From Persicaria tinctoria (taxonomy: Eukaryota > Streptophyta > Magnoliopsida > Caryophyllales > Polygonaceae): DNA of 64,000 nucleotides. A program made the position numbers and the translations under genes. This document shows positions 21,170 through 31,579 of the stretch, piece after piece. The stretch is from NCBI GenBank assembly GCA_037127255.1, contig JBANSL010000002.1:43448392-43512391 (forward strand), in the 5' to 3' direction. A model generated the notes under the pieces. That model saw nothing but the letters and a program-made list of their open reading frames with translations. It ran no database searches and was not told where the DNA came from. Numbering within the stretch: the first letter of the stretch is position 1; every line of letters starts with the position of its first letter.

Positions 21170-24100
21170 GTTTCCTGGGTGTACTACACATACACAATTG
21201 TCCTTTGTGAGCCGACTTATGAGCTTGAAGTGTGAATATAATGTTCCTCAAAGCCTCTTCAATGGGTTCGTGCAATTGTATGATGAAGTATTGCCTGATG
21301 CCCACAAGATTCCCACTAGTTACTATGAAACTGAGAAGATAGTCCAAAATTTGGGTCTACCGGTAGAAAGAATAACCATGTGTCCCAACGGTTGTATGTT
21401 GTATTGGAAGAATGATGTCAATGAAGATTCATGTAAGTTCTTTGGTCATGCAAGATATGCCGTGGGTGCTTCAGGGAAGCGCAAGCCACATAAAGTTTTA
21501 TTCCACTTGCCTCTAATTCCGAGGATACAGAGACTATATGCTTCTGAAGTAACAACCAGCAACATGACTTGGCATGCAGAACACGTAACAGAGGAGGGAA
21601 TGATGTGCCATCCTTCAGATGGAGATGCATGGAAGAGGTTGGACACGAAGCATCCTGATTTTGCTTGTGAGCCTCGTCATGTTCGTTTGGGTTTATGCAC
21701 GGATGGTTTTGCTACTTTCAACAAATCTGGTCAGAATTATTCATGTTGGCCAGTGATTGTCACTCCTTACAATCTTCCACCTCATTTGTGCATGAGGAAC
21801 GAGCACATGTTCATGTCGTTGATAGTGCCAGGTCCTCGAAACCCGAAGAAGTTGATTGATATTTGCCTCCAACCTCTTATTGACGAGTTGATGCAGTTGT
21901 GGGATGTCGGTGTCATCACCTACGATGCCCCGAGGAGGGAAAACTTTCTTATGCGTGCAGCTTTACTTTGGACTATCAGTGATTTCCCTGCATATGCTAT
22001 GTTGTCTGGATGGAGCACTGCAGGACAATTGGCTTGTCCGATTTGCATGGAATCAGGGTCTGATGCTTTTCGCCTTCAAAATGGTCGGAAGGCTTGTTGG
22101 TTCGATTGTCATCGGAAGTTTTTAGAGATTGATCACCCCTTCCGTAGGAACAAGAAGGACTTCTACAAAGGGCACGTGGAAACAGGATTGCCACCTCCAT
22201 TGCTATCGGGGGAGCAGATATGGGAGCGGGTTCGTCATTTGCCAACGGTCATGGAGGATCCCTTCTACAAGTCGGATGACTATGGCATTTCTCATAAGTG
22301 GACAAAACAAAGCATTTTTTGGAGACTTCCATATTGGAAGGACCTTCTAGTCCGACACAATCTCGATGTTATGCACATTGAGAAAAATGTGTTTGACAAT
22401 GTTTTTAACACTGTGATGGATGTCCCTGGGAAGACAAAGGATAACTTGAATGCCCGAAAGGACCTTCGCCTATATTGTCATCGACCTGAGTTGGAGGTAG
22501 CTGATGATTACAATGGTGCGAAACCTAAAGCAATATATACTTTGGCAAGAGAGACGAAGAGAAAGGTGGGTCAATGGTTGAGGACCGTCAAATTTCCCGA
22601 TGGCTATGCTTCCAATATAGGCGGATGTGTTCAGAGTGACGATTGTAGTCTAAGTGGGATGAAGAGCCACGATTGTCACGTGTTGATGGAGAGACTCTTG
22701 CCGATTGCTTTCAAAGAGTTATTGCATCCATCCGTTTGGGGTCCTTTAACTGAGTTGAGTATCTTCTTTCAGACAATCTGTTCGTCTCGCTTGTCAGTTT
22801 CTGTCATGGAGCAGCTTAATTCCATGATTCCTCTGTTGGTCTGCAAGTTGGAGCGTATCTTCCCGCCATCCTTTTTTGACTCGATGGAGCATCTCATTGT
22901 CCATTTGCCCTATGAGGCCCAAGTGGGTGGTCCGGTTCATTATCGATGGATGTATCCATTCGAGAGATCTTTATTTCAGCTGAAAAGGAAGATTGTCCAA
23001 AAGAGTAATGTAGAAGGGTCGATTGTGATGGCGTACTTACGAGAAGAGATAGCTCATTTCTCCGTCCACTACTTCCCTTCACATGTTCCTTCCAAGTTAA
23101 GGCGACCCGCGAGAAACGACGTCGATGGAGGTGACGGTTGTGCCTTGTCTATTTTCAATTATCCGGGCGGGGGTAGTGGGAAGAAGACAACAAGGTGGTT
23201 GACCGAAGAGGACGAGTGGAGGGCCGCACACACATACGTGTTGCTTAACTGTCCGGAAGTCCAACCATACATTGAGTAAGGAAACCTAATCGCTCCAACC
23301 TCTTATTTGCGATATATTGTCCTTAATGTTACGTACATTATTCATTACTTTACTATGATGCAGGCTATTTGAGAGTGCAATGGGGGATAATGTTGGAGAT
23401 GAGCTCATTGAAAACGAATTTGCGGGTTGGTTTAAGAATTACGTATGTTCATCTTTCTAGAAATCTTAATTATATATATTTCTTAATTTGTATACATATA
23501 GCATATCTTAATGTTCAATTATTTTTTCATGTAGGTCGCAGACAAAGGAAACGGAATTGGGCCAACAGATCTCTTGTGGAGTTTGGCTTGGGGTCCTAGT
23601 GTGAAAGGAGTTTCTTGGCCACGATACTTTGTCAACGGCTATAAGTTCCATACTCTAGACCATGGTGTTGGGAAATCTACAATGAACAGTGGGGTTTGTG
23701 TTCGAGGGACCAACTACGCAACAAATGAATCGGATTTCTTTGGGCTACTTGAAGAAATCGTCGAGCTTGAGTGCCCAAGTGCACTTGGGCATCCGCTGAA
23801 GGTTGTCTTGTTCAAGTGCCGATGGTTTGATCCAACGACACGAGGAACACAAATACATCCAGTATACCGGCTTGTTAAAATCAATCAAAAGAAATTGTAT
23901 AGAAGGTATGAGCCCTTCGTCCTCGCGCAACAAGCTGTGCAAGTGTACTATGTTCAATATCCAGGGGCCTCACGTGATCGGATGGATTGGTGGCATGTGT
24001 GCAAGACAAGGCCTCGGAACCGGATAGAGCAGCGATGGGTATCTACGGGTGCAGCCTTCATGGATGCTTATCAGTCCGATGAAGTCATCACGCCAGAAAT

Positions 24101-24254
24101 CTCAATCGGCGTAGGAGTGGACGACTCACCAACAACCTTGCGAGATCCTTCTGGTGTGTACGAAATATGCGATGACATAGATCATGTTGGAGTTGATGAT
24201 CTCGAAGAGGATGATTGTGAGGCCTCCACAAGCGGTCAAGAAGGCTATGACTAA
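21170..24254 (+). pseudogene. TNP2 transposase gene, 3' part (three exons)
   Basis: Exon to 23275 begins with the duplicated 361 bp, then Transposase_21 (RHVRLGLCTDGFATF, WPVIVTPYNLPPHLCM, CPICM, RHNLDVMHIEKNVFDNV) and a DUF4218-type region (LPIAFKELLHPSVWGPL, YRWMYPFERSLFQLKR). Introns 23276-23363 and 23453-23534 have GT-AG ends and keep frame. The last exon holds the DUF4216-type region (FKCRWFDPTTRGTQIHPVY) and ends GYD-stop at 24254. Apart from the insert and duplication, the coding sequence is open, so the gene was intact when the LTR element arrived. An in-frame ATG upstream at 21144 lies in LTR DNA. Confidence 0.85.
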
Positions 24255-24428
24255 CCCCAAGCTAGTTGTTCATGCCAAGGTAAAATTAGTTTACCATAAT
24301 TCTGGCTGAATATGGATTTGTACGTACCTCCCTTTCCGACCTTCTGATTCGTGTGCTTGTTTTCTGACAGGTCTTCAATTCGTAGCATAAACTACCTGAT
24401 TAAGAATGGAGCTAATATTTTGTACATT
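24255..24428. other. 3' flank of transposase gene
   Basis: AT-rich, no frame. It probably carries the 3' UTR and polyadenylation region of the TNP2 gene. Confidence 0.4.
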
Positions 24429-24497
24429 TGGCCTATGAGGGAATCGAACCCCCATCTTTGTGTCACACACAACGCTCTTCCATTGAGCTAATAGGCC
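24429..24497 (-). tRNA. tRNA-like gene or pseudogene, anticodon loop damaged
   Basis: The minus strand folds as a tRNA: acceptor GGCCTAT pairs perfectly with ATAGGCC, then T-A, D arm GCTC/GAGC, T arm GGGGG-TTCGATT-CCCTC and an A discriminator. The internal promoter boxes TAGCTCAATGG (A) and GGTTCGATTCC (B) are good. The anticodon arm TTGTG...CACAA leaves only a 5-nt loop, and the total is 69 nt, three or so short, so the anticodon cannot be assigned and it is probably a pseudogene or SINE-like head. No T-run terminator follows. Confidence 0.6.
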
Positions 24498-25690
24498 TAC
24501 AAACAATTTCAACTTGAACTATCTTTTTCATTGATTCATTGACTATGTCTACTGTGTTTAATTATGTCAAGTTGAACTATCTTTTTCAACTTCAACTGCA
24601 TATGTCAATTTTATGACCTGACAATTTCACCAACAGAGAACCATATTGGCCCTCATCACACATATCAGACTTCAAATGTCTGATTCATGTTGTCTCTACA
24701 CATATCAGACTTTATGTACAAAAAATTCACACTCACTACACTGATGACACTCGCATATATTCAGATTTCAATTGGCACTCTTTATTCCACTGCTAAAGCA
24801 TTGATTTATAGATTGTTGCAATTGTAGAATTCAATTTATATGCACTGATCACTCACTGCTAATGCAGTGATTTCAACTTGAGATTTCTAGATCACTCACT
24901 GCTAAATCATATGTTCAGATTTCAACTATAAAAATTGAGCAACTATAAAAAAAATCTGAGCAACATATAGAGGCACAACCATATAAATCACTCACTGATA
25001 ACCAACTTGGATAAAAAAATGGACAGATTAGTAAATAGAGGCACAACCATATAAATTGAAATCTGATCAACAAAACCGCCTCCAATCGATAGGGAAACAC
25101 AGAAAGAAACTACCAATAGAGGATGATTGGATCAAAACAACCCTAAATGAAAACCACATTAAAATCCACTGGGTTTGGAAAAAAACTGAGCAACTATAAA
25201 AAATTGGAATACAAAAATTACCAATAGAGGGCGAGGAGATGAATGACGACCCGTTCGCACCAGCTACTTCGCACAAGCACTCGAGCCCGAGATTTTTTCC
25301 GCACCGGCGACTTCCTCTGTTGAATCATAGGTTAGAGATGAACATCTGTTGAAACGAAAACCTAATCAAAATAGGATGGGCCTTTTCCAATTTGGGCCTT
25401 TCCCAATCAAAATAATTTGGGCCTAACTCTCTCCTCTCATTTTGAGCCCGAGATTCAATTTCGTTTTTTTTTATTCCTTCAGATGTGTAAGAGGGAATGT
25501 GAAATTTTTAGAGGGAAAGTTAAAACTTGGGAGGGAAATCCAAATTTTCAGAAATTTTTATCCAAACCCTAACTCTATCCTTTCATTCTAATCGCCTCCA
25601 ATCCAAACCCTCACTCTCTCCTCTCACCTCTCCTCTCTCCTCTCTGAATCCATTCGACACCCTCTCTGAATCCAATTGAAACCACCCCTG
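24498..25690. other. CACTA intergenic region and 5' leader of second gene
   Basis: AT-rich spacer with CACTGCTAA/ATCACTCACTG-type short repeats (24600-24910). From about 25590 a CT-rich leader (CTCTCCTCTC repeats) precedes the second gene. No coding frame is supported. Confidence 0.5.
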
Positions 25691-25699
25691 GCTCCAATC

Positions 25700-28600
25700 A
25701 TGCGAGGAGGAGGACCAAGGAGATCAACTCGGAGTACTATAGCCGCCAGACAACCACTGCCTCCAACCCGACCAAGGGCGAAGCCTCAAGCGGCGCCCTC
25801 TCCCCCGGCTGCCCTCACTCCGCCGCTGACCGCTCCATCCCCATCCATACCCTCTCCAAACCCTACCTCTCCTACCCGGTCATCCCCCCGGAGACCAACT
25901 CCCAAAGCCCCACCTCCCTCGGCTGCCCTCTCTCCACCGACGACCGCTCCATCCTCAGTCGTACCCTCTCCAAACCCTAACCCACCTCCCCCGGCTTCCC
26001 TTTGTCCACCGGTGACCGCTGCATCCCCAACTGTACCCGCTCCGAACCCTAACCCTCCTACTCAGTCATCCCCAACTGTACCCGCTCCGAACCCTAACCC
26101 TCCTACTCGGTCATCACCCCGGAGAGCTAAATCCACTGGCCGCACCACACCGATCTTCTCTCCTCCCACTAAGCCCTCCCCACTGGGAAGATCTCCTACC
26201 AAACCACGGTCACGGTGTCAACCCACCCGCCCCTCCCCACCGATGCCGTCTCCTTCCCAATCGGGGGGACCTTCTGCGACCTCCGAACCCAGCGCCTCTC
26301 AGCCTTGCCACTCCACGTCTTCTATACACGCTGAGGCCTCAACCCAATCTCAACCTGCAGTGGTGTCGAACAACAATGAAGCGGATGCATCTTCAGCTTC
26401 TGGGAAGACTACAGGTTCCCATACACAGAACGACTCCCAAGGAAATGAGGAAGAAAATGAGGAAGGAACTGAGGACGGAACTGAGGAAGGAGATGAGGAA
26501 GGAAATGAAGAGGAGTATGGCCGATGGAATAGACAAGTCTACATTGAACTAGTTAATGGAACGTAAGATCCCTTTTAGTTTCTTATCTGATTTTGTACAA
26601 GTTGTTTTAATTTCATAGACTGCAATTTGTGGAAGTTCTGATTTTGTACAAGTTGTTTTAATTTCATAGACTGCAATTTGTGGAAGTTCCTTTCTTTATG
26701 AAATCTGATGTTGATGTTGATGTTAGATTTATTTTTTACAAGTTGTTTTAATTTCATAGATTGCAAGGCACTGAAATCTGATTCTGGAGATATCCAAGGC
26801 ACTGAAATCTGATTCTGTTCCATGTGTGGTTATACTTTCTGTTTCTGATGTTAATTCAAATTGATTTAGTTTCTGTTTCATGTTTGGTCAATTCAAATGA
26901 CCATGATGTTACATTATAAAGCAAGTAGTTTTTGTTTTGTGTGCTTGAATTTCTTGTTTCAAAGTGAAGAGAGATAGTTTATGTTATTTTCAATTTATTC
27001 ATGTGTGGTTAATTCAAATGGATAGACGTTCTGTTTCATGTGTGAAAGTTCATGTAGTTATGAAATTTGATTTGCATCGAATGACATATCCAATATAATG
27101 AACATAAACTATTCAAATCTTTGTGTCTGATAGATGGTTTTGAATTTGATCATGATGTTAAATTATAAACCAACTGTCAATTACATTCCCATTTTTTTTG
27201 TTATTTGTCCTTTATGAAGCTTTGATATTAGATTATAAATCAAGTGTCTACTCTTCAAATCTTAGTGTCTAATACATTCCTAATTTTTTTTGATATGTAC
27301 CTTCTGAAGCTTTGATGCAAGCAATCCTGCGTTTGGAGTCCTCACACAGGTTATTCACTCCCATTTTGATGGCCCCTACATACGGTGGAGTGATGTTCCT
27401 GCCACCACCTTGGAGTTATGGTGGGAAATGTTCAAGGTATAAAACAATTCAATAAGATTTTTACTTTGATTAATTAGATGTATGTCTGAATATATAATGC
27501 CCCTAGTTAATATGTTTGTTCAATATATTCAGGCACGAGCAACTTGGGATGAAACTGTATTCCCAGAGTCAGAAGTTCGCAAAGCATTCAACACTAAGGG
27601 AGGGGATCACCTAAGGAACGTCTTCGGGAAGGCTCGCACGGGGAGAACAAAGAAAAAGCCTTCGTGGGTGAAGCAAGTCATATGGGTCAAAATGTGTGAG
27701 AAATGGCAAAAGGAGGACAGATTTCTACACCAATCTGAGGTGAACAAGCAAAACAGAGCTGTAGCAACAGAGAAGGGCACACCAATTTTCAGTGGTGGTT
27801 CGGTTTCCATAACCGTAATCAAGAAGCGACTTGCATGCACACCTTAGCTCTCCTCTGACATCATTTTGTTTACCATTTACTCTCTATTCAGTATATATAT
27901 CTAATTAATTAAACTAATACAATATTTTCCACAGAGGGAGGAGCTTGGAAAAGATCCCACACCAACGGAAACATTTGAACGTTGTCATAGAAAAAAAGAT
28001 GGTTCTTGGGCGGGCGCTCAGTGCCAAGAAACTGTGGTAAGTTAGTATTTGAAGTTACCCTTTAACTACTTAATGCCTTTGATTGTGTGATGTGCATGAT
28101 TTGAACTGGGACTTTTATGCCTTAGAAATTAAAATGTGCATTCAACTGTTCTTGCTTCTGGTATTGGTTATGTGATGTGGTCTTTTATATCTTGCTTTTG
28201 GTATTGGTTATGGATTGGTTTTGGTTATGGTTTTGGTGTTCTTTACTCATGTGTTGGGATCTGTATTTTTAATTTCTATATCTTGCTTTTGGTATTGGTT
28301 ATGGATCTGATGTTTCAAGTGTTTATATGTTGTGGTCTTTTATATCTTGTTTTTGGTATTGGTTACAGATTGGTTTTGGTTTTGGTGTTCTTCACTCTTG
28401 TGTTGTGATCTGTTATAATTTATGTATTGGTTTTGTTTTTTTCCCTAGCCTTTTCTTCTGTTTCTATGCTCAGTTCCTATGTTCATTTATTTTTATTTCT
28501 TTTATTTTCCTATGTCTAGTTCTGTTCCTATGTTCATTTCTTTTCATTTTTCTGTTGTTGGGATCTGTTATTTTCAGCTTTTGGTTTTGCTGTTCTGAGC

Positions 28601-29085
28601 TTGCTTTTTGGTTATCATTTTCGTTTTTGTGTTCTGAGTTGTTGAATTCATTTTCTTTCCACTTCTAGGACAAGTATGACCAGTTGCTTGAGGATGAAAT
28701 CTTAGATGATGCTGTCTCAGAGGATGGATCCCATTCGGTTGACACGAACGCTCTTTGGCTCAAGGCAACAGGTGGTTCGAAGAAAGGCCGGGTTGTGGGC
28801 ATGGGATCTGAGTCTCAACCTATCTTGCAGCCAGCACCTTGCACACAAACTGGTGCCCAGAGTTCTGCAGCTGGTGGTAGTGGCAGTTTGAAGGACTACA
28901 TGATGTCTGAACTGTCGACCATCAAGGAAGACTTGAGGAAAGAAATGGCAGATTTGGGGGATCAAGTGCAGACTCAGGTGGCCACGAACCTCAGACAAGA
29001 AATGTCTTCCTTTGGAGATCGAATGCAGGAGAAGCTTATCAGCACCATGAAGGAGCTCTACAAGGGCAAGCGCCCATCAAAGTAA
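25700..29085 (+). CDS. CACTA second gene, TNPA/Transposase_24-like (five exons)
   Basis: Exons 25700-26562, 27310-27436, 27533-27832, 27935-28036, 28669-29085. Exon 1 (ATG at 25700) is a proline/serine-rich, low-complexity region with SSPRR repeats and an acidic E-rich end. Exons 2-5 read FDGPYIRWSDVP, WVKQVIWVKMCEKWQ, GTPIFSGGSVSITVIKKRL, GKDPTPTETFERCHRKKDG and a coiled-coil tail (MSELSTIKEDLRKEMADLG) ending KRPSK. The order GG-S...K-RL...T-x2-E-F fits the plant En/Spm Transposase_24 family. All joins keep frame. Intron 3 would start GC (ACTT|GCATGC), a weak donor perhaps decayed from GT. Such proteins bind subterminal repeats. Confidence 0.75.
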
Positions 29086-29439
29086 GCATGGTTCTTTAAT
29101 GTGCAGTATGTGGTGGTGGTTTGGACTGTTTTATTTTGGTTAACAAAACTGTTGGGAGGTATATATTTTGGATTGTCGAACTATGTGGACAAGCTTGGTA
29201 CGTACGTGTGTGTACGTACGTGTATGTTGTAGAACAGTTATGTGGACAAGCTAGCTAGAACTGTGAACAAGCTAGGTAGAACAATTATGTGCATGGTGTT
29301 TCGTTTTGGTTATGCACATGCAGTAACTATAATATGACATTATGGTTCAATCATATCTTCCATATCATATATGCAATGCATCAAAAATATGGGAATACAA
29401 ACTGAAATAAAATTACAAATTAAATGGAAATTATCAATC
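29086..29439. other. 3' UTR region of CACTA second gene
   Basis: Non-coding, with a TACGTACGTGTGTGTACGTA palindromic stretch near 29200-29225. Nothing else is recognised. Confidence 0.4.
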
Positions 29440-29881
29440 ACGACTTTAGCCTCAAAAGTAGCAATGACACGAGACCTGGCGTTAGCAACAACCCCAGCAA
29501 CAACATTACCAACGAAATAAGCAACGAAACTAGAAACCACAATAGCCATGGAATCAGCCACGGAATTAGCCACTTGCCAGCCACAGAATAAGACACGCAT
29601 CCAGACCGATGGCCTATTTGTAGCAACGAAACTATCAACGAAATTGGCAACGAACATAGCCACGAATTCAGCAATGGCCTAATTCTGAAGCTGAATTCGT
29701 TGCCTCAGCCACGAGATTCAAATGTCCATCACTAGCCACGGGCTTAGCCACGACCTGACAATTCGTTGCTAAATCCATTGCTAAACAGCCGTCGCTATTA
29801 GTCACGAGGCATATGGCTACGGACGACCCATTCGTGGCTATTTTCGTGGGCAATTCCGTTGCTATTTTCCGTGGCTATTTT
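29440..29881. repeat. Right CACTA subterminal repeat region
   Basis: Motifs AGCCACGA, GCAACGAAA, CGTGGCTATTTTC recur in both orientations as in the left end. The region stops at TATTTTCCG without the expected terminal repeat. Confidence 0.75.
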
Positions 29882-30075
29882 CCGAACTTTTCTACGTCGG
29901 ATGCCATCTCTACTGCCCCAACTTGGCTGCATATAACCGATGTGCCGATGCAATGGCACGACGAAACTATTATATGGATCCATATAATAGTTTCGTTGTG
30001 CCATTGCATCGGCACATCGGTTATATGCAGCCAAGTTGGGGCAGTAGAGATGGCATCCGACGTAGAAAAGTTCGG
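29882..30075. repeat. 194-bp near-perfect palindrome at CACTA/LINE junction
   Basis: Arms 29882-29978 and 29979-30075 are reverse complements over 97 bases with one mismatch seen (29960/29997). The centre is GGATCC, exactly at the expected CACTA boundary next to TCC. The right arm is genuine LINE-1 ORF1; the left arm is an inverted copy of it that replaces the CACTA terminus. Confidence 0.9.
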
Positions 30076-30736
30076 TGTCCATCGCTTCATTATTAGGCAT
30101 CTCCCAACCACTAACCAGGGGCCACCAGTCATCACCTGGTTAAGTTCGCTTTCATTGTCGAATCTAACAAGGAAGTACCCGTTTGCCATATCTATAATCT
30201 GCATATTTTGTCCCATTTTCCACATTGCCCTGACCTTCCGTTCCATCACCGGAAAGGCCATCGGGTATCCTAGAACCTTGAAAACCACGACATTTGTCCA
30301 CTTTGATTCGAGGTGATCACTGGGTCGCCCTCAGATCCATCAAGAAAAGTAGTAATGATCTTACTCCTCATGCTCTCCCTGTCCAGTTTGTCATGTTGAT
30401 CAGCACTACTACCCAATCCACACATGACATCCTTCCAAGTTTTCTCACCCTTATGTGCGTCCATCGAATTCATCTTTCCTTTCTGCATCTTGGCTTTCTC
30501 ACCCTCGTCGCTTTTGCCGATGGCGAAAGTACAAGGGGTTCCAACATGCCACGACTTCTTTCCTTCGCTTCCTTCCACCATTGTCGCATCCAGTTCCATG
30601 CTTTCCTCCGTTCTATCCTGTGACGCCACCTGTACTTCCATCCTCATCAAGTCTTTCTCCATGTCCGACCGGTTCTGAACGTCTGGCCAGACTCGTGGCG
30701 GTATAACAAGCAATCGGGTCAATAGCGGCACATGCA
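29979..30736 (-). pseudogene. LINE-1 ORF1, N-terminal part (DUF4283-like)
   Basis: The minus strand encodes KTWKDVMCGLGSSADQ and, in a second frame, VFKVLGYPMAFPVMERK, MGQNMQIIDMANGYFLVRF, VMTGGPWLVVGRCLIMKRW and APTWLHITDVPMQW. This is the RNA-binding-like DUF4283 domain at the start of plant LINE ORF1. It breaks off at 29979; the ORF1 C-terminal half continues at 16089 downward. A likely start is the Met at about 30663 or further upstream; the 5' side is bounded by the MITE at 30737, which may have removed or displaced the start. Confidence 0.8.
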
Positions 30737-31035
30737 CTCCCTTCCTTACAACATTAATTTATTTTAACATTTATTTAATCTTAAAAAATTTTTAAAAATT
30801 ATATTTGTATTCCTAACATATATTTTTATATATTTATATAAAATTTTATTCTGAAAAATCATATTTAAAATTTTTTTTAAAATTAAAAAGGAAATATTTT
30901 ATAAAATATAATTATTAAAAATATTAAAACATGATTTTTCAAAATAAAATTTTATAAATATATAAAAAGGTGTTCGGAATATAAATATATATTTTAAAAA
31001 AATGTTAAATTAACTTGGTGGTATAGGAAGGGGAG
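30737..31035. mobile_element. Fold-back MITE, Stowaway-like
   Basis: Ends CTCCCTTCC...GGAAGGGGAG, followed by TA on the right (CA on the left, perhaps decayed). Almost the whole 299 bp is a long imperfect inverted repeat: ATTCC-AACA and AAATTTTATT-TGAAAAATCAT blocks recur reversed. AT content is very high. The small size, TIRs, TA flank and fold-back structure suggest a Tc1/mariner-derived MITE. Confidence 0.55.
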
Positions 31036-31203
31036 TAGGGAGAGGAGTAGAAAATCCTCACTGCATAGATACATACGCAACTTCTGTAGAGGTCAAACTT
31101 ACAATGTGTTGCTTCTTTGATTTCCAAAGTATAGGACTTGAACCAAAATAACAAAATAACCACTAATGGATCTCCTTGTAGTAGGACTAGCCCCCCAATC
31201 TAA

Positions 31204-31507
31204 GGCTCCATTTGGAAAAATACTAGCTGATGGGCTAGCTGAAGCCGGTGGTTTATTTGTGTTAAATATATATTAATAAGCTATTATGATGTTTGGTAAA
31301 CCTAACGGTTGGAGTAGCTGATGGAAACTTGTGAAAAGAAAATCATAAGCTCCGAAAAGCTTTGGGGAGTAGCTGTTAAAATACACTCCTTCCGAAAAGT
31401 AATTAAACTAATATCTTATATTTATTTCATTTACAATTATATGATATCAAAATTAAAAGGTCCAATAAGCTAGCAGATAATTTATTTATTTTTAGCTAAA
31501 TGGAGCC
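31204..31507. mobile_element. MITE, Tourist/PIF-Harbinger-like
   Basis: Terminal GGCTCCATTTGG and CTAAATGGAGCC are inverted repeats, flanked by TAA at 31201-31203 and 31508-31510. A 3-bp TAA duplication and GG-CC-TTTGG ends are typical of PIF/Harbinger MITEs. Length 304 bp, no coding. Confidence 0.8.
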
Positions 31508-31579
31508 TAAATCACATAATGTGTTTAAAGTGAAATCGCGATCTTTAGAAAATCCTAGACAAAAGAGATAGAGAGCTAG

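Larger units (their letters stand above)
16093..29881 (+). mobile_element. CACTA (En/Spm) transposon, right terminus lost
   Basis: Starts with the terminal CACTACTAAAAAAACAGG. It contains two genes in the usual order: TNP2-type transposase (17303-24254) and a TNPA/Transposase_24-type gene (25700-29085), with dense subterminal motifs of the CCGTGGCTA / TAGCCACG type at both ends. The right end should finish TAGTAGTG but stops inside subterminal repeats at 29881, where an inverted copy of the host flank begins. A miniature LTR-element array interrupts the transposase gene. Confidence 0.85.
1078..30736 (-). mobile_element. LINE-1: L1-type non-LTR retrotransposon in three pieces
   Basis: Minus-strand element in the order ORF1 (DUF4283-like region plus CCHC knuckle), endonuclease, reverse transcriptase, zf-RVT, RNase H, 3' UTR and poly(A). 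Pieces: 29979-30736 (ORF1 N part), 14621-16092 (ORF1 C part and endonuclease N part), 1078-5035 (the rest). It is interrupted by the CACTA at 16093-29978 and the Athila-like element at 5036-14615. At both junctions the LINE frame runs on when the insert and one target duplication are ignored, which is the main evidence that the pieces are one element. Many stops and frameshifts mark it as an old, inactive copy. Its 5' end beyond the MITE at 30737 is not identified. Confidence 0.85.

Noticed and set aside
28136..28668. Hydrophobic open frames that look like membrane proteins
   Set aside because: They lie inside intron 4 of the CACTA second gene, a T-rich region with CTTTTGGTATTGGTTATG repeats.
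29813..30316. Plus-strand frame of 167 codons across the palindrome
   Set aside because: Shadow of LINE ORF1; the matching text on the two strands comes from the inverted duplication.
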